Assembly (NCBI RefSeq): GCF_002994745.2
Contig: NC_037090.1
Location: 37,133,001-37,197,000, forward strand
Source of the DNA: Rosa chinensis
Taxonomy: Eukaryota; Streptophyta; Magnoliopsida; Rosales; Rosaceae
DNA: 64,000 nucleotides
Direction of reading: 5' to 3'
Shown here piece by piece: positions 21,827 through 33,445 of the stretch (positions within the stretch are counted from its first letter, which is position 1; each line of letters opens with the position of its first letter). The translations under genes and the position numbers were made by a program. The notes under the pieces were generated by a model, which was given only the letters and a program-made list of their open reading frames with translations, was not told the DNA's origin and made no database searches.

Positions 21827-23290
21827 CTAGATGCCTTTTGAAATTCAGTCAAAAAGTTGTAGAACTCTCTTGGTGAAAAACTACCTCTTTGCTCCCTACA
21901 CACTAACAAATACTCCATAGCCTGAAATAATTCCGAGTGTTACCACCCATTGCAAACAATAATAACATGATATAACAAAGTGTATAAGATTCTAATGAAA
22001 AAAAAAATCAAGAATGATTGTTTGAATAATAAAAAAGTTTCTGTAACCAATTGCTCTGGTTGCTGAATTGGAATTTGGAATAAGACCCGCATCAAGAAGC
22101 CATCTGGCCTCAGATAAGATACCATCAGTTCCTGTAGTAAACTAAATGATGAGCTTATGTAAAACAAATGAAATTTTCTGATTTGATTCGAGAACACAAA
22201 GATGGATGATCAATCTGTAGTAATGTACCCCAATATGACTTACCTGACACCATATCTTCACATCGCCAATCAATTGATCTGTATAGATCAACCCTTTGGT
22301 TTGAGAGGAAAAAGCAAATGAAGTCATAGTCCAATTCCTTTGATTTAACTTCCTCCACAACATCAGCAGAAGAACTAATGTCATTAGTGTCTACTACACT
22401 AGAATCACATTCTTTGCGGAAAGAATCATACGGTATTTCGAAGGCAGATGGAGGTGATCTACTAGACTGTCATTTCATGAAAAAAAAAAATATTCAACCA
22501 GAGAGACAACAATGATTTAAGTTATCAACAAAACACTTATGTTTGTCATGTGTCTCTCTGTTTAAAGAATGTATAGTTTAAGTCCCTATCTTTTTTGTTT
22601 GGGGCGGGGCTAGGGGGATATTCCATTATTCACATATATAAGCAGAAACATTACAGACCAACCTTGATGATCTCCAGGCTGCGTCTTAATCGGTACCAAT
22701 CATTAGCAGCCAAAAATTGAGCCTTAGGGTCACCTGCTTTGATCACCAGCTGCACAGCTGCATCCCAGTGTCCATTTCTTTCTAAATCTGCCAACTCAAA
22801 AGACACTTCAGATGCGATCTCTTTTGAGGCTTTGGGAACATCTGGTTTTCCATATATTAACCTGATATTTATAACAACAAATAATGTTATGAATACAACC
22901 GAAAAGAAGAGAAAAACACATAAATAACAGCATCCCTCTAAATTCCAGAGTGTATCTGAATTCAACCTGAAGAGACTGAGTTAAATGGTGCCAATATCAC
23001 CAACAAACATAGAGTTGTCTTTTCAAAAGATATTTGTTTACCAGGAAGGCTATTTTATCAACAACTAAGTGGCATTTCTGTGACTTAACATTCTAACTTT
23101 AACATAATTAACATATACACTAATAATAAGACAGAGAAAATTTTGTAGAAAATATTTACACAAGAACATAGTGGCACCTACCATTGCAAGTACAATCCAG
23201 TGCCACCAGTAACTATGGGAACACGCCCATTATCAAGAATACACCTTGTAGCTTGCCTTGCATCGTCATAAAATTGTCCAACGGAGTAGT
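21827..23290 (-). pseudogene. IPT9: tRNA dimethylallyltransferase (IPT9-type) fragment captured by CACTA-2
   Basis: Five minus-strand exons with introns are readable: 23182-23290 (FYDDARQATRCILDNGRVPI, then VTGGTGLYLQW), 22663-22861 (IYGKPDVPKASKEIASEV; ANDWYRLRRSLEIIK), 22244-22466 (FRKECDSSVVDTNDIS; YRSIDWRCEDMV), about 22041-22131 (ARWLLDAGLIPNSNSATRAI) and 21827-21921 (FYNFLTEFQKAS). These match plant IPT9, which adds a dimethylallyl group to A37 of certain tRNAs. The P-loop N-terminus and the zinc-finger C-terminus are missing. Most junctions keep GT/AG, so genomic DNA was taken, but the donor after the fourth exon (near 22041) is not GT. It is therefore a defective copy inside a transposon, not the working gene. 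Confidence 0.85.
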
Positions 23291-25100
23291 CTGAAGAATA
23301 ATACATGTGTTAAATTGGGAGAACAGATATATCCAAAGTTCCAAACATAGTAGTAGAAAACTCAACATCATCTCAATGGCTTAAAAAAATAAAAGCAAAA
23401 ATAATAGCAGCATCGATAAAAGCTACTCCTATCCAGGATTCAGTTCAATTGAGATGTCATAATCACAGAAACAAAAACTGCAGATTGTAAATAATAGAGG
23501 TCCACCTCCACTATCTTTGAAGAAGCCGAATAATAGAAGGACAAGGCACTAATCACAGAAACTACATGATAATTTGAATATGACAACCAAAAACTCACAA
23601 ATAATACGGCACACATAAAACTGACAATTGTGGAAGTGTCAAATTATACAGCACAGTTAAAGTGGAAGGTTCAAGATTTTTTGAGATTTGTCTGTGCCTG
23701 CTCATCAAGTGCTTGAATAAATGAGCCTCTCTTATTCCACGACTTCATATACTATTTCATATACTTTAGTTGTTCTAGGATACTCAGTGTTAAGTTTTTA
23801 TTAATTATACCATATGCTCTTTGCCTCTTTCCCATCGAAAGTTTACTTGCAACTATAATTTTTCTTTTCTAATGTTTTACATTCATGCATTTTTTTTAAA
23901 AACACAGCATAGGCAAATCTACATTATGAAGCAAAAGCTATCATCTCTCTAGCAAATCAACTTGCAGCAAACAGTCATTCCGGGAGAGGGGGGAATTGCA
24001 GCAAACAATGACATTTCTTATTGCAAGTCATAAATTGTTTGCCCTTTTGAAGCACGAATCAAAACAACCTTCATATAAAGATCACATCTTTATAAGCAGA
24101 GCTGCAGAGCATTAGCAGATATGAAGAAGTGAAGAACGAAGAACTGAAGAACTGAAGAGGGACTTACATAGTGAAATACTCATTACCCATTACAGGAAGT
24201 ACCCATTACGGTCATTACCCAACTACCCACTAATCAAAGATTCAAAATACCAATTCAAACTTCCAATTCAAGGGAATAGAGGGACTTACAGAGTTGGAGA
24301 TTGAAGGCGGCGCGCATTACAAAGTGAGTCTGAAGCCGCCGAGATAAAGCACTGGAGCTGCGGTGGCTTGGGGAGAGCTGCGGTGGTTCGAGGGAGCTGC
24401 GATGAAGGCGTGGACGAGTGATGCAGAGGCACGGTGGCTTGGTAGGGAGAGACCGGAGAGCGAATAGGAGTTTTGGGGATCGAATGGTTTAGGCAGATTA
24501 GGTCTCAATGTCTCATTGATTTGGGGATCGAATGGTTTAGGCCGTTTTAGATGTCGCGAAAAGGAAAAAAAAAAAAAAAAAAACCCGCCTAGTCGCCTTG
24601 CCGCCCAGACGAAAGCCCAGGCTCCATTACCGTTCTCATTCGAAGACCAACACAAGCCCAGAAATCCCAAATCGAAGAGAGGACGAAGAGCCGTAAAAAC
24701 CCCAAATCAAGTAGCTATGAAACCCCCAAATCCCCAAATTGACGTTGTAAACCTAGAGATCGAAGAACCCTAATCTTCAGTGGATTGAAGAACCTCCTCC
24801 TTCTTCCCAGTTCCTAATACGCAGAACCCTATTTCTTCACAAATGGAATTGAGTGATGGCTGAATCGAGATAATAGAACCCTAATCTCGGCGGTGATGTG
24901 TGTAGGCGAAGATCATGATGTAGATGGAGGAAGGGATTGCGGAGACAATAAGGAGAGGAGCAATCTAGGAAAAGGAACAGTAAAACGCGAGAGGAGATGA
25001 TGTTTTGAGGAGAGATGCTCGAAGAAAAGGTCCTTTGTTATTTTGTGCAAGTGGGAGATAATAGCTATCAAGGCGCGGGGGTTTGGTTTTTTTTTTTTTA
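23291..25100. other. CACTA-2 interior without recognised gene
   Basis: Possibly IPT9 intron sequence at the left, then unassigned DNA. Around 24300-24980 it is GC-richer, with short open frames on both strands that I cannot assign; it may be another captured piece such as a gene 5' end. A poly-A run lies near 24565. Confidence 0.4.
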
Positions 25101-25731
25101 AATTTTGTATTCATGAATCAGACAACACATATATGAAGTTATGTTGTCTGATTATACATAGTTTAAATTTGAGCTGAGGGAGCAAGGAGGGATAGTTCCC
25201 ACCTATGTGCAATCATAGTACCAGTTTTGGCGTTAGGGATAGGTATCTCTCATTTCAGACAACACAAATAAGAAATTACGTTGTAGGAGTACATATATGT
25301 AACCAACATTTCGATCAAAGTTTGTTCATTTTGGGGGAATGAATGACATTTTGGATGCATTGAAATTTTCCCAGTATATATCTTCATTACTTGGACAACA
25401 CAAAGTAAAAAACTGTTGTATGATGTTTTGCAAGCTACACTCATACAACAGATATAACTATTCTGTTGTCCTTTGGAGTACCAATTTGGAGCCAAATTTG
25501 AGTTAGGCTAAGAGGGAAATCTGCCTCTATTTTTTTTTACATTCACACAACAAATTATTCTTGTAACCGTTGTGCAATGACCTTCTAAACAAAAACTTCA
25601 GAATTTTAACCACCTTATACAACGTAAGTTTACTAAACGTGTTGTGTGATTCACTTTTCTTCATCACACAACACGTTTTTTTTTTTTTCGTTGTGCAAAA
25701 AGTATTGTGTGTTAACGTTTTTGGTGTAGTG

Positions 25732-27663
25732 TATATTTTTACTCTTCATCTATTGTTTTCATTATCTAGGTCTCCGTCTGCTTCAATAATTACAATGTTC
25801 TCTATACTTAGTCACATTCGAATGTGATGAGTAGCTCGATTCATACCTCATAACTCGTGTGAGTACGCCACCTCTTTCTCTTATTGCCCTTTAACTTTTG
25901 CAGAGCTCACTACCATTTTTTTCATCAGTTAGCTAAAAAAACTCTAACCCAAGTTCAAATTTTAGCTCTAATATTATTACTTATTAGCATACTAGGTTCT
26001 AATCCTCATGAACTTGTTCCTCTAAAAATAAGGATAGGTCAACCTTGAGTTTCTGTTATGCTTGTGTTTGTGAAAGTGGGATGCAGAGAAATAATATTAG
26101 TTCTGATAGCACATCTAGTTGGTTTATTTTTAAGATCATATCTCATCACATATGTGATCTTGATTGCTAGGGAGAAGTTTGGAGCGGCTTGTAACTTCGA
26201 TTGCCTTAGAAAGTTGTACGTAAAATTTACCTAATTAATACCAGCATTTTGGCCATATTCTGAAATCCTTTGTATTGTGTGCTGCATAAAAAAATAAAAA
26301 TTTAAATTTTTAATCAACTTTTCAGTTTGATAGCATCACATGGTTAAATTTTGATGCTTATCTGCTTTCATGATGATTACTGGTGATCTTCCAACTTAAG
26401 AAAGCCGATTATTTTGGTACGTATATATGTTTCTTCAGAGCTTACAAGCAAAATATAATCCAGACGTGTTGAGAAATTTTCTCACTCTTGATCATTGTAC
26501 ATAAAAAATGGAAGCAACTTTATAACAGTTACATACCCTTCCATGAAAGCAATTTTATGAACAGCAGTAAGAAGGTCTTCCCGACTATATATTCAAATTT
26601 ACTTCCAGCAAAGAAAGCATTTTGTCAAGTTCATTTATCTCCACTTGACTTCCTAGATCACCAAATAATAATCATTCATATATAATGTCAACTAGTAATA
26701 TAATTTCTAGAAAGCCAAATAAGAGAGGATAAGACTCATAAGTTACTTACATCCGTACAACAAAAAGAGCAAAATTCCCTTGTAAAAAAAAAAATAATAC
26801 TAACCATCCAACCAAAAGGTAATTCTTCAAAATACACAATATGTGTAAAGGTAAGATAAAGTTCGTTCTGCTGCTGTTGATAGCAACTCTTCAAATCTTT
26901 CATATTTCTAGCATAATATAGTAGAAATATCTACGTTTAAGTTGCATTGCAGTACCTTCTTGATAATAATATTTACGTTTCAATGTCGTAGATATATAAG
27001 AAATTATTTTATCCAATTTATCATAATCTAATCCTACATTGATCAGTTCATTTTTGATATCCAATAACAGTACTTGCAAGCTTATAGATAAAGTCCAAAT
27101 TAATTGAATATCCAAAACTAGCTAGTCAATTAAAGTCAAAATGAAATCAAACCGTCAACAATTTCAAAATTATCAATCAACTCAAGTCAAAACTATGATT
27201 AACACGCTACCCATACCAAAATCAAATTAAGACGAACAGAACGCACAAATTTAAAGCTCCTAGATCCACCACATCGTTGAGGAACTAATCGAGAGTGATA
27301 GATTGGAAAACACCAAAATAATTTGAGTTAGAATCTTACTAGGAATGATGGATTCAAATGGGCTCAAATGATTACTAAATTCATATTTTTTTTTTCCACG
27401 TCTCTATTGCAAATCAAATGTAAAATTTTCTCCAAAGATGAGTCTAAAATTGCTTGTTCTCCCATAATTGAACTTAAAACATCACATTAGAGAGATATAA
27501 TGACTATGCTAGAGAAGTTTTTGACTGAAAAGAAAAGAAGGAATAACGAAGAGTTTTGAAGTCCTCGTCTGCGGGAAAATAAGGGTTTAGGATTTAGGGA
27601 TGAAAAATAACTAGAATTATAAGGGAGGGTAGTTAGGGTAATTTGTAAAAAAAAAAAAAAAAT
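25732..27663. other. AT-rich intergenic DNA
   Basis: Between CACTA-2 and copia B. I see no gene, terminal repeat or recognisable transposon code, only AT-rich unique-looking sequence and short A/T runs. Confidence 0.5.
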
Positions 27664-27847
27664 TGTTGAAAGATGTCGACATAATGTGTGCCTCTTCAAA
27701 CTAGGGTTTAGTCATTGAGTTGTAATAGGAGAAGGTTATAGATTACCTAGTTATGTTAGGTAATGTACTCTGTAATTCCCTATTTAAAGGGCTCCTATTA
27801 TCAATGATAACACACAATTCTCTCTTTGTATCCAATTTCCTACAACA
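27664..27847 (+). repeat. 5' LTR of copia B
   Basis: 184 bp, TGTTGAAAGATG to CTACAACA, with a TATA-like TATTTAAAGG at 27781-27790. It lacks about 24 bases present in the 3' LTR (the stretch near 35055-35075 and a repeated AATTCTCTC). Confidence 0.92.
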
Positions 27848-28542
27848 CGTTATCAACACGAGCCCTAACCCTAGCCTAAAAAAAGAAAAAAGAAAAAAAC
27901 CCTAAAATCCCTACTCACCAAAAACGGCCTCAAGACTGTAACCTCCTGCCGCAAGCCAACAGCCCCTCCTGCCACAAGCCAGCAGCCCCTCCTGCCACAA
28001 GCCTCCTTGCTGTCCCTGCAGCCAACGCACCCAGCACCCAGCCTTGAAGCCTCCACCGTACCCAACGTATCAAACGCGCTGCTGCCGTCCTGCGCTCCTA
28101 CCGCACACCCAGCGCGCCCGTGCGCCTGCCAGCCCTCCAAGCAACGCGCCCGAGCGCCCGTAGCTCACTGCAGCCCTGCGTTCCAGCCCTCTGCCACGAC
28201 CAGGATTGCAAACCGACTGCAATCCTAGCTTAGGATCGAACAACCACCGCAATCCTAGCTTAGGATTGAAGCAGCATCTGCAATCCTTTCACTTTTTCAA
28301 GCCCAGCAGCCCACTGCCGTAAGTCCCGCTGAGCCTGCTGTTGCCGCTAGCTGTTGCTGCTCCTACCCTAACACGCCTGCTCCAACACGTGCGTGTTCTC
28401 AAGCCCCAAAACATCAAGTAAGTTTTGTGATTAAAGTTCCTGCATTTTTGTCTTTTAAATTCCATTATTTGCTGCAAGTTTTGAAATATACGAACATAGG
28501 TTCGATTAATTGATAAGCGGAATTGTAGGGATTCACGCTAAA

Positions 28543-28640
28543 CGAACTAAGAGCGTTCGTAATCAATGAACTAAGAGTGTTCATAATATTCGGACTAAGA
28601 GCGTCCGCAAGCATCAAAATATTACAGACTAAGAGCGTCC
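28543..28640 (+). other. Hairpin array in the copia B leader
   Basis: Hairpins at 28543-28559 (CGAAC/GTTCG), 28567-28583 (TGAAC/GTTCA) and 28591-28607 (CGGAC/GTCCG) share the loop TAAGAG(C/T). A fourth, weaker copy lies at 28626-28640 (GAC/GTC). Order and stems match copia A (3490-3549). Confidence 0.75.
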
Positions 28641-28799
28641 ATGAGCATGAGAATTTGACCATATCAACATCATTGTTTCGGTCTAATCCAAATATTCTTG
28701 GAAATCGATTTCTTGGTAGCATTAAGGCTCGGAAATCTTATATTAGTTGTCGTGGAAGTTTTTACTCTGAAACTAATCTATTCTCCTTCGTCTTTGAAT

Positions 28800-29591
28800 G
28801 TCGAATGCAAACGTGCAAAAACCCGACTTTACTAAACCAGATTCAAATGACATTATCACCGATGGGTGAATGACGTCAAGAATCACCTCACTACTAATGA
28901 GATTCTGTGGAGAAGAGCTCACAGACTAAAGATTAATTGAGAAAATCCTCCCAACCTTCCCCGTCTCAGTGCTAATGATTGCGAAGCAATATAGGCTTGT
29001 GTGCAATGCTAGATGGATCACGAGGTTTCATCAACTTATGTCAGTTACTGAGTAAGCTGATAACATACTCGTGAAAAACTATAATTCAAAAACCCATTGG
29101 AACTAAGAGCATTCATGAGGTGAATTATAAATTGCGCACCTAAAGGAGGGCACAAGGAGCGGAACCCTAAAAGTTAGGGAACAACAAAATGGACGTGTGG
29201 GTCCATACAACTGCCCTACAAAGGAAGGAAAACCGTGAGATACGCGGACACGTGGCAACATTGGCCAACATGGGAGAGGCAAAACAAGCGCCGCCGGTAG
29301 AGGTGGTGTCGCCACCAACGTCCATGGAGGATGTCCAAATGCACAAGGTGCATCTTAATTAATGGGTGAGGTGATCATGCTATAGATGTGGATCAAAGCA
29401 TTGGTTTAAGCACTAGATGCGAATGGAAAAACAAAGCTGCACAAATACAAGTGTATAAAGATATGAGAGAGCATGAGGCTCATCTCGCAGCTATAGGAGA
29501 TGATGGAAATGACAATGACGTCAATCTCATCATTACAGACTTCAAATCTGGCGAGAAAAACAACAATGTTGATACCGCAGATTTTGATTAA
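28800..29591 (+). pseudogene. copia B gag, broken
   Basis: The start at 28800 (MSNANVQKPDF) corresponds to MSNEPRLDF of copia A. The frame shifts before YHRWVNDVKNHLTTNEIL (about 28850-28918). Most of the central gag is deleted, the Gly/Arg-rich part is frameshifted, and the segment after the zinc knuckle ends with DTADFD and a stop at 29591. No functional product is possible. Confidence 0.8.
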
Positions 29592-29944
29592 ATAGTCTTT
29601 TATTTTCCAAGAATTATGTAATGGCAGTTCTGCCTTAAATCAATAAACGATATTTTGTATTAACTCTTTCTCAAGTGGCGCATCCAATGAAGTATGATGT
29701 CTAGGAAAGTAATTGAGATTAGTGGTACTTAAGAGAGCCTCGCTCTACCGACATCTCTCTCTACTTCCCTGGTCATATTTGATTGGAGTTACCAAACTGA
29801 TTGAGTGACTACGATTTTTCTAAGTTTGATTTTTATTTTGGATTAGACTTTGGTTAAGAAACTTTGATGTAATCACTGGCTATTAATAAAGTGTCGATTC
29901 TTTAATGTCTTGGACATACCTTAATTCGAACTTTATTACTTCAA
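29592..29944 (+). other. gag-pol intervening segment of copia B
   Basis: Non-coding counterpart of 1863-2225. It keeps ATCAATAAAC and ATTAATAAAGT (AATAAA type) and several identical blocks such as TACTTAAGAGAGCCTCGCTC. Retention across two decayed copies suggests it was part of the family's normal design. Confidence 0.5.
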
Positions 29945-32057
29945 AGATATAAGAGCCAATGGTTTTTATGTGGAAACACATTGTGAGAATGGACAAGAGT
30001 TCCTTTGCATCACCTCTAATGACTACGGACATAAACGAGTATTAGAGAAACTTATGTGTCGCTCTAATGGGTTATATGCAACCACTATTCGAGTCATTGA
30101 ATCCAGCCATGTCATGAGAAATGATTTATGGGATTCTGACACATATAGGCTTTGACATGACCGTTTGGGACACCCAGGTCGTGATATGATGATCCGTCTA
30201 TTAAAGACTTCACAAGGACATCCATTCTTCAAAACGAAAAGAAGTAAGAACCAAAAATCGGTTCGAGGATAAGCACATACCCCTCACGGTGCCAAGACTG
30301 TGCATGACCGGCCACTTAGGGCAGGTGCCGTCTACCCCCTACGGCAACAACATGGCTTTGATGCCATGGACTCCTCTTTGACTCCTTTTTCTACTTCTAA
30401 AGTCAATTGTGACTTCGTGGCTCAACCAAATTCTTATTTGGTTGCTTCTAAAGCCCATCTTTCGTTTTGTAAAGCCTGCTCTTTAGCAAAATTAGGATCG
30501 AGACCATCTTATGCAAAAGACACTAAGGAAATAATTCCATTCTTACAAAGAATCTAAGGGAATTATGTGGATTGGATCAACCAACTTGCGGACCGTATAG
30601 ATGTTTTATGGTGTTGGTTGATACGCAAACACGCTGGTCACATGTTGTGCCATTATCCACTCGTAATGCTACTTATACTACACTCTTAGCACATAACATA
30701 TGGCTACGGGCTCACTACCCAGATCATCTCATTCAGTCAATTTGACTTGATAATGCTAGAGAGTTTACATCGAAATTTTTTGATGAATATTGCATATTAT
30801 TAGGTATTGATATCAAGTATCATATTCCTATGTACACACCCAATTGGTCTGGCAGAAAAGCCACCATTAAAAGACTATGATGGTAGCCCGGACTTTGGTA
30901 ATGCGCACCAATATTTTCGCTTGGGTTATGCAATATCGCATGCAGCTATGCTAATTCGTCTAAGACTCATAGCAGCCACTCAACTTTTATTTGCGTTACA
31001 GCTAGTGACTGGGTTCGAGTCTAATATCTAGTACTTATGCATATTTGAGTGTGCGGTTTATGTGCCAATTGCGCCGCCACAGTGCATGAACATGAGTCAT
31101 TGCAACGAATGCATATATATATATATATTTGTGTTGGACATGAGTCTGCAACTATAAGTCCGCTATGTAGAACCCTTGACATGCGATCTCTTTTTTTGCT
31201 GGATTTGCGGATTGTTACTTTAATGAGACAGTCTTCCTGTCGTTAGGGGGAGATTAGAACGTCAGTGTTCAACAAGAACGACAAGAATTGTCGTGGTCTA
31301 TCCCTACTATGTCTCATCTTGATCCCCTAAAAGTGACGAGATCACATATACCTGCTGCAAACATGTCTGCAAGGATTGATGTCCCCACAAGAGGACATGG
31401 TGCCACCCAGAGAAGATGGGTAAGGCACCACCACCATGGATGGTGGTATGGTGACTCCACAAGGTGGCATAATGGCGTCATAGGCCATGGGTTCCGCTAG
31501 AGAGCGTATGAGACCCATAGGTTTGATGGATTCTCTCCCTAAGAACAGAGCAAGTTTGGCACAACTTGATCCATTGATCATTGATACTCAAAATCCGTCT
31601 CATGAGAATATTTTGGATTGTGGTTATGTCCAAGAGACATCGTTGGGGGACGCCTCAATGTTAGAACCAATTCCTGAGAATATAGAGATCTCTACGAACT
31701 ACACTAGTGTACATGAGGACGTGGAATTGTTGAGACCAATGACATCGAACCTTACTCTGTTGAATAATGCCAACGTAGAGAAAATTGGCCTAAATGGAAA
31801 GATGTGATCCATGTTGAATTGGATTCACTAACGAAGATGAAGGATTTCGGGCCTGAGATGCCAACACCTCCTAACATAAAACCTGTTGACATTAATAGGT
31901 CTTCGTTAGATAGCATGATGAGAAAAAGAGATGATAATCTCGCCTTATGGCGCAAGGCTTCTCACAAAATGCCCTGGAATCTACTTCGAGAAGACATATT
32001 CTCTCATAATGGATGTCATTGCACTCCACTACCTTGTCAGTTTGGTAGTTTCCAAAT
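29945..32057 (+). pseudogene. copia B protease-to-RT region, broken
   Basis: Recognisable pieces are the GAG-pre-integrase (VLEKLMCRSNGLYATTIRV, then DRLGHPG at 30160-30180), integrase (FCKACSLAKLGSRPSYAKD at about 30470-30530; LVDTQTRW near 30620) and the linker (AQLDPLIIDTQNPSHEN at 31555-31610). The protease is largely absent. A (TA)n run at 31112-31127 lies in the coding part and adds Ile-Tyr codons. Frames change repeatedly. The MULE insertion ends this segment. Confidence 0.8.
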
Positions 32058-32470
32058 GGGAAAAATGCACCAACAGTGTCCGGACACTGTGAGGACTGTC
32101 AAAATGATACCTGAACTTACAAAGTTATCAATGTGATACCTGGACTCATATTTTCGTATCAACGTAGTACCTACGACCAAATTCCGTCACGGATCCGTTA
32201 AATTTTGCACGTGCAACGCACGTGAGGCCGAAAATGAGGGCAAAAAGACCGATTTACCCTCAAATTTTTTTTTCTTTCTTTCTTTCTTCTTTTTTATTTA
32301 TTTCTTTCTTTCTTCTTTTTTATTTCTTTCTTTCTTCTTCTTCTTCTTCGGAGTTCTTCCCCGACGGCGCGAGTACGCCTTATTGTTGGACTGGTGTTGT
32401 GCTTGGGTTCTATGTGCTAGGTTCAGTGTTCAATTCATGGTGTTGAGGGCTCCAATGGCGGCCTAGAGAG

Positions 32471-32646
32471 GTTGTTTCATTGTGGGAGATGAAGGTAAGT
32501 GGGTCGAAGGGCTAAGAGGAGTATGGGATCAGATCGGATCGCCATGGCTGCCGGAGTGGTTGTTTCGTTGTGGGAGATGAAGGTAAGTGAATCGAAGGGC
32601 TGAGAGGAGTATGGGATCAGATCGGATCGCCATGGCTGCCGGAGTG
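32471..32646. repeat. Tandem duplication of 88 bp in the MULE
   Basis: Two adjacent copies (32471-32558, 32559-32646) starting GTTGTTTC and ending GCCGGAGTG differ at a few bases. They lie in the non-terminal, probably acquired part of the MULE. Confidence 0.85.
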
Positions 32647-32689
32647 GGATCTGGTTGCCGGTTCGATCGGGTTTGGAGACGGTAACGCA

Positions 32690-33000
32690 CCGGGGGTGAC
32701 GTTTGGTGGGGGTGGCTCTAGATTGGGTTCAGTGGGCGTTCGATTACAGCGGCGGCGGCGGCATTACCAATGGTTTGGACAGATTGCTGTTTCAATCTTC
32801 CATGGCCACTGCTGTTGGGTCTGGCTACTGTTTCGATATGGTATGCGGATTGTTGGAGAGAGACGCTCCAGATCGGGTTGGGTGGGCGGTGTTGGTGGTG
32901 GTGCACTTCGGGGCTCCTCCTGGATCCAATGCTCGGCCGCTTCTTCGGGGCGCGGACCTCGTGGTCCTCGCCGCAGCTGCTAGTATTGCCAACAATTGAG
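32690..33000 (+). other. GC-rich open stretch in the MULE, possible captured exon
   Basis: All plus frames and two minus frames stay open for 60-109 codons across this GC-rich block, so openness alone says little. One frame (from 32703) reads LDWVQWAFDYSGGGGITNGL. I cannot match it to a family. Base composition unlike the flanks supports capture from a gene. Confidence 0.4.
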
Positions 33001-33445
33001 GCAGACTGCCACCAATCAAGAACATGAACAATTGATAATATGAACATGAAGAAATGTTAGGTTCATACTTATTGGATTGGGATTTTGATCATGAAAAAAT
33101 TTTGCTTTTTTGCTGGGTTTGAGAAGATGAACATGAAAAATGTAATCATCTTTTATTACATTGATGGTTGCGGTGGTGTTGGCGAGGAGAGAAGGAGAGT
33201 GAGAGGAGAGAGAGAAGAAATAAGAAATTTCTTCTGTTTTTTTTTTTTTTTTTGAAATAAAAATGTGTAAAAAGACAATTTTACCCTTAAATTTAACGGA
33301 TCCGTGACGGAATTTGGTCGTAGGTACTACGTTGATACGAAAATATGAGTCCAGGTATCATATTGATAACTTTGTAAGTTCAGGTATCATTTTGACAGTC
33401 CTCACAGTGTCCGGACACTGTTGGTGCATTTTTCCCTTTCCAAAT

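Larger units (their letters stand above)
19492..25731 (+). mobile_element. CACTA-2 transposon carrying host gene fragments
   Basis: The 6240-bp element starts CACTACACCAAAAA (19492) and ends TTTTTGGTGTAGTG (25731). Both ends have dense direct and inverted copies of a subterminal motif around CAGACAAC/GTTGTCTG and GTTGTGTGAT (19512-20000; 25110-25700), the expected transposase-binding arrays. No transposase is recognisable, so it is non-autonomous. The interior holds an IPT9-type gene segment, a second coding fragment and a MITE, all between the subterminal arrays. The 3-bp target duplication is unclear: the flanks extend the inverted repeat (ATA before, TAT after). Strand is nominal. Confidence 0.85.
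32058..33436. mobile_element. Non-autonomous MULE, Pack-MULE-like
   Basis: Terminal inverted repeats of about 149 bp (32058-32206, 33288-33436) start GGGAAAAATGCACCAAC and hold the palindrome GTGTCCGGACAC; they differ at very few sites. A perfect 9-bp duplication TTTCCAAAT flanks it (32049-32057, 33437-33445), diagnostic of Mutator-like elements. The interior lacks transposase, is GC-rich relative to the window, and looks like captured sequence. Confidence 0.92.

Noticed and set aside
24317..24773. Overlapping open frames on both strands as a gene
   Set aside because: GC-rich stretch with low-complexity translations and no family motif; noted only as possible captured DNA.
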